DNA of 64,000 nt, from NCBI RefSeq assembly GCF_014646135.1, contig NZ_BMMW01000004.1, forward strand, positions 1 to 64,000. The letters run 5' to 3'. The translations under genes were made by a program, and so were the position numbers. Source of the DNA: Nocardia camponoti (lineage in GTDB: Bacteria > Actinomycetota > Actinomycetes > Mycobacteriales > Mycobacteriaceae). This document shows positions 61,056-64,000 of this stretch, one piece after another (position 1 is the first letter of the stretch; each line of letters opens with the position of its first letter). Below the pieces are notes generated by a model. That model saw only the letters and a program-made list of their open reading frames with translations. It made no database searches and was not told the origin of the DNA.

Positions 61056-63941
61056 CTACGCGAGTTCCTCGGGTGCGTCCGCGTCGGGCTTCGGCGCGGC
61101 GGCGACGCTGTCGATGCCGTATTTACGTGCGGCTTCGACGACCTTCATGTGATCGAAGGTTCCCTCTTTCGCGAGCCCGGACAGCACAGCGACCACGATC
61201 GACTGGGCGTCGATATTGAAAACGCGACGGCCAGCCGGGCGGGTGTCGGAGAAGCCGAACCCGTCGGTGCCGAGCGTGATGTAGTCGCCGGGCACCCATT
61301 GACGGATCTGGTCGGAGACAGCGCGCATCCAGTCGGTCGCGGCGACAACCGGTCCGCGCGCCTCGGCGAGCGCCTCGGTGACATACGGTGTGCCGTGGTC
61401 GACCTCGGGGTGTTTGATCGCGTTGATCTCGCGAACAACCGCGTCGCGCCGCAGCTCACCGAACGACGTCACCGACCACACATCCGCGCTCACACCCCAC
61501 TCGTTCGCGAGGAGTTCCTGGGCTTCAAGCCCGATCGGCACCGTGACACCAGAGACCAGAATCTGGGCTTTGATGTCGCCCGCGCCGCCTTCGCGGTAGC
61601 GGTAGATGCCCTTCAGCAGCCCTTCGACATCGAGGTTCTCCGGCTCGGGCGGCTGCACATACGGCTCGTTGTAGAGGGTGATGTAGTAGTAAACGTCCTC
61701 GCCACCGAAGTTGCCGATCGGCTTGGGTTGCGTGCCTGGCATCGGCGACGGCGTCTCGGGGCCGCCGCCGAACATGCGCCGCAGTCCGTCACGCATGATG
61801 TGCGCGATTTCAAACGAGAACGCCGGGTCATAGGTCACAACCGCCGGGTTGGTCGACGCGAGCAGCAGCGACTGACCGTCGTTGTGCTGCAGGCCTTCTC
61901 CGGTCAGCGTGGTGCGACCGGCCGTCGCGCCGAGCACGAAACCGCGCGCGAGCTGGTCGGCGGCGGCCCAGAAGCTGTCGCCGGTGCGTTGGAAACCGAA
62001 CATCGAATAGAAGATGTAGAGCGGAATCATCGGCTCGCCGTGCGTGGCGTACGACGTGCCAGCGGCGGTGAAGCACGCCGTCGAACCGGCTTCGTTGATG
62101 CCCTCGTGCATGATCTGACCGGCCGAACTCTCCTTGTAGGCGAGCATCAGATCGGCGTCGACGGACGTGTAGAGCTGCCCGTTGCGGTTGTAGATCTTGA
62201 GCGTCGGGAACCACGAATCCATGCCGAACGTGCGGGCCTCGTCGGGGATGATCGGCACGATGCGCTTGCCGATCTCAGGGTCGCGCAACAGTTCCTTGAC
62301 CAGACGAACCAACGCCATCGTAGTCGCGACCTGCTGCTTGCCCGACCCCTTGCGCACCGACCGATACGCCTCGTCGCCAGGCAACTTCAACGGCTTGGCA
62401 GGCGAGCGACGCTCAGGCACGAAGCCGCCCAACGACTTTCGCCGATCAAGCGCGTACTGGATCACCGGGTTGTTCATGCCGGGGTGGTAGTACGGCGGCA
62501 AGTACGGGTCTTTTTCCAGCTCGGCGTCGCTGATGGGGATGCGCTGCAGGTCGCGGAAGTCCTTAAGGTCTTGCAGCGCAAGCTTTTTCATCTGATGCGT
62601 TGCGTTGCGACCTTCGAAGTGCTTGCCGAGGGTGTAGCCCTTGATCGTTTTGGCGATGATCACCGTGGGCTGACCCTTGTGCGCCATCGCCGCCGAATAG
62701 GCCGCGTACACCTTGCGATAGTCGTGGCCGCCGCGCTTGAGGTTCCAGATGTCGCTGTCAGACATGTTGGCAACCAACGCTTTTGTGCGCGGATCGCGAC
62801 CGAAGAAGTGGTCACGCACGTACGCGCCGTCGTTGGCTTTGTAGGTCTGGTAGTCGCCGTCGGGGGTGGTGTTCATCAGATTCACCAGGGCACCGTCGCG
62901 GTCGGCGCTCAGCAGCGCGTCCCACTCGCGACCCCACACCACCTTGATCACGTTCCAGCCGGCGCCACGGAAGAACGACTCAAGTTCCTGAATGATCTTG
63001 CCGTTACCGCGAACTGGGCCGTCGAGGCGCTGCAGGTTGGCGTTGATCACCCAGGTGAGGTTGTCGAGCGCTTCGTTGGCGGCGACCTGAATCAGGCCGC
63101 GCGACTCGGGTTCGTCCATCTCGCCGTCGCCGAGGAAGGCCCAAACATGTTGGTTCGACGTGTCTTTGATGCCGCGATCGTGCAGGTAGTGGTTGAACCG
63201 CGCCTGATAGATCGAGTTCATCGGGCCGAGACCCATTGAGACAGTGGGGAATTCCCAGAAGTCGGTGAAGGTGCGCGGGTGCGGATACGACGGCAGGCCC
63301 TTGCCGAAACCGCCGTGGCTGTATTCCTGCCGGAATCCGTCGAGGCGTTCGGCGCTGATGCGGCCTTCGAGGAACGCGCGTGCGTAAATACCCGGCGACG
63401 CGTGGCCCTGGATATACACCTGGTCGCCGCCGCCGGGGGCGTCCTTGCCGCGGAAGAAGTGGTTGAAGCCAACCTCATACAGCGCCGCCGACGACGCGTA
63501 GGTCGAGATGTGGCCGCCAACGCCGATGCCGGGTCGTTGCGCGCGATGCACCATGATCGCGGCGTTCCAGCGAATCCAGGCGCGGAAGCGGCGCTCGGTT
63601 TCCTCGTCGCCGGGGAACCACGGCTCGTTTTCGGTGGGGATGGTGTTGACGTAGTCGGTTGAGGTGAGCGCCGGAATCGACACTCGTCGTTCGCCAGCGC
63701 GCTCAAGCAACCGCAGCATGAGATAGCGCGCGCGACCGGGACCTTCCCGATCGAGCATGTCGTCGAAGGATTCAAGCCATTCGCCGGTTTCCTCCGGGTC
63801 GATGTCGGGCAAATACGATGCCACCCCGTCCCGGATCACTCGCACGCGATCGCCAGTCGGTTTAGCTGGCGAGGCTGCGGCGGCTCCGGTGGAGGAGTCG
63901 GCGGAATTCTCGGAAGCGTCAGAGTGGATCAGGTGGGTCAA
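61056..63941 (-). CDS. aceE: pyruvate dehydrogenase E1 component (homodimeric)
   Basis: A 961-residue thiamine-diphosphate enzyme that decarboxylates pyruvate for the pyruvate dehydrogenase complex. The N-terminal block RVIRDGVASYLPDIDPEETGE, split here as GVASYLPDIDPEETGEW, and SFDDMLDREGPGRARY are AceE-specific. The ThDP motif is FLGDGEMDEPESRG...NLQRLDGPVRGNGK, and HISTYASSAALYEVGFNHFF supplies catalytic histidines. About 20 extra residues (GGGPETPSPMPGTQPKP) precede DVYYYITLYNEPY. The TTG at 63941 has AGGAG five bases upstream; alternatives upstream are poorer. Its 3' end lies 14 bases from the pucR-like start. Confidence 0.93.
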   Translation of the reverse strand: MTHLIHSDASENSADSSTGAAAASPAKPTGDRVRVIRDGVASYLPDIDPEETGEWLESFDDMLDREGPGRARYLMLRLLERAGERRVSIPALTSTDYVNTIPTENEPWFPGDEETERRFRAWIRWNAAIMVHRAQRPGIGVGGHISTYASSAALYEVGFNHFFRGKDAPGGGDQVYIQGHASPGIYARAFLEGRISAERLDGFRQEYSHGGFGKGLPSYPHPRTFTDFWEFPTVSMGLGPMNSIYQARFNHYLHDRGIKDTSNQHVWAFLGDGEMDEPESRGLIQVAANEALDNLTWVINANLQRLDGPVRGNGKIIQELESFFRGAGWNVIKVVWGREWDALLSADRDGALVNLMNTTPDGDYQTYKANDGAYVRDHFFGRDPRTKALVANMSDSDIWNLKRGGHDYRKVYAAYSAAMAHKGQPTVIIAKTIKGYTLGKHFEGRNATHQMKKLALQDLKDFRDLQRIPISDAELEKDPYLPPYYHPGMNNPVIQYALDRRKSLGGFVPERRSPAKPLKLPGDEAYRSVRKGSGKQQVATTMALVRLVKELLRDPEIGKRIVPIIPDEARTFGMDSWFPTLKIYNRNGQLYTSVDADLMLAYKESSAGQIMHEGINEAGSTACFTAAGTSYATHGEPMIPLYIFYSMFGFQRTGDSFWAAADQLARGFVLGATAGRTTLTGEGLQHNDGQSLLLASTNPAVVTYDPAFSFEIAHIMRDGLRRMFGGGPETPSPMPGTQPKPIGNFGGEDVYYYITLYNEPYVQPPEPENLDVEGLLKGIYRYREGGAGDIKAQILVSGVTVPIGLEAQELLANEWGVSADVWSVTSFGELRRDAVVREINAIKHPEVDHGTPYVTEALAEARGPVVAATDWMRAVSDQIRQWVPGDYITLGTDGFGFSDTRPAGRRVFNIDAQSIVVAVLSGLAKEGTFDHMKVVEAARKYGIDSVAAAPKPDADAPEELA

Positions 63942-64000
63942 ATCTGCTCCTCGTACTTGGGGGCGTGGCCGCTGATGGCTTGCCACGGTCCCCGGGCCTG

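Noticed and set aside
60996..63239. A 747-codon open frame opposite aceE
   Set aside because: Antisense shadow of AceE; repetitive Val/Asp/Arg composition typical of such mirrors.

Overview
The window looks like a G+C-rich chromosome segment of a mycolic-acid-type actinobacterium (order Mycobacteriales). Two things support this. The block from glnE to aceE follows the Mycobacterium tuberculosis order Rv2221c-Rv2241, and the right end carries the fabD-acpM-kasA-accD6 FAS-II cluster. The genus cannot be fixed from the sequence. Many genes have a -10 hexamer 6-8 bases before the start codon and no Shine-Dalgarno site, which is the signature of leaderless mRNAs common in this order.

Left end (1-770): promoter and leader of a ribosomal RNA operon reading leftwards out of the window. 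771-4031: a large SF1-type helicase/ATPase with altered catalytic motifs. 4035-9917: an N-acetylglucosamine uptake and catabolism locus, with divergent PTS IIA-IIB and IIC-EI-nagA-nagB transcripts around a DasR-like operator. 9914-14755: an HD hydrolase, a nitronate monooxygenase, the main glutamine synthetase glnA1 with a well-formed GlnR double box, an RDD membrane protein and a DUF4191 protein.

14874-24135 appears to be a lineage-specific insert between glnA1 and glnE: M20 peptidase, lipase-like hydrolase, a RibH2-type lumazine synthase, a zinc-peptidase lipoprotein, an EEP-family membrane protein, a DUF262 (GmrSD-like) protein with an upstream unknown gene, and a cold-shock protein. 24210-45693 is the conserved core: glnE, glnA2, exported hydrolase, panB, a frameshifted prolyl aminopeptidase, CHAD protein, RNB ribonuclease, RNase P RNA, S1 protease, RNase H/phosphatase, zinc-ribbon protein, Nif3, CobC, PtpA, SURF1 and CobD.

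45694-48858 holds two unrelated tandem arrays (210-bp and 122-bp units), each abutting the 3' end of a minus-strand gene (ald and a Cys/Thr-rich lipoprotein) and apparently containing copies of it. 48915-55359 is a set of small regulators and enzymes plus an orphan adenine-type DNA methyltransferase with a low-complexity insertion. 55386-63941 is the fatty-acid/mycolate operon with its terminator, a PucR-type regulator and pyruvate dehydrogenase E1 (aceE).

The items most worth a second look are the DUF262 protein with a degraded HNH motif, the helicase lacking its Walker A lysine, the two 3'-end tandem arrays, the RibH2 paralogue, the methyltransferase insertion, the pip frameshift and the widespread leaderless starts.
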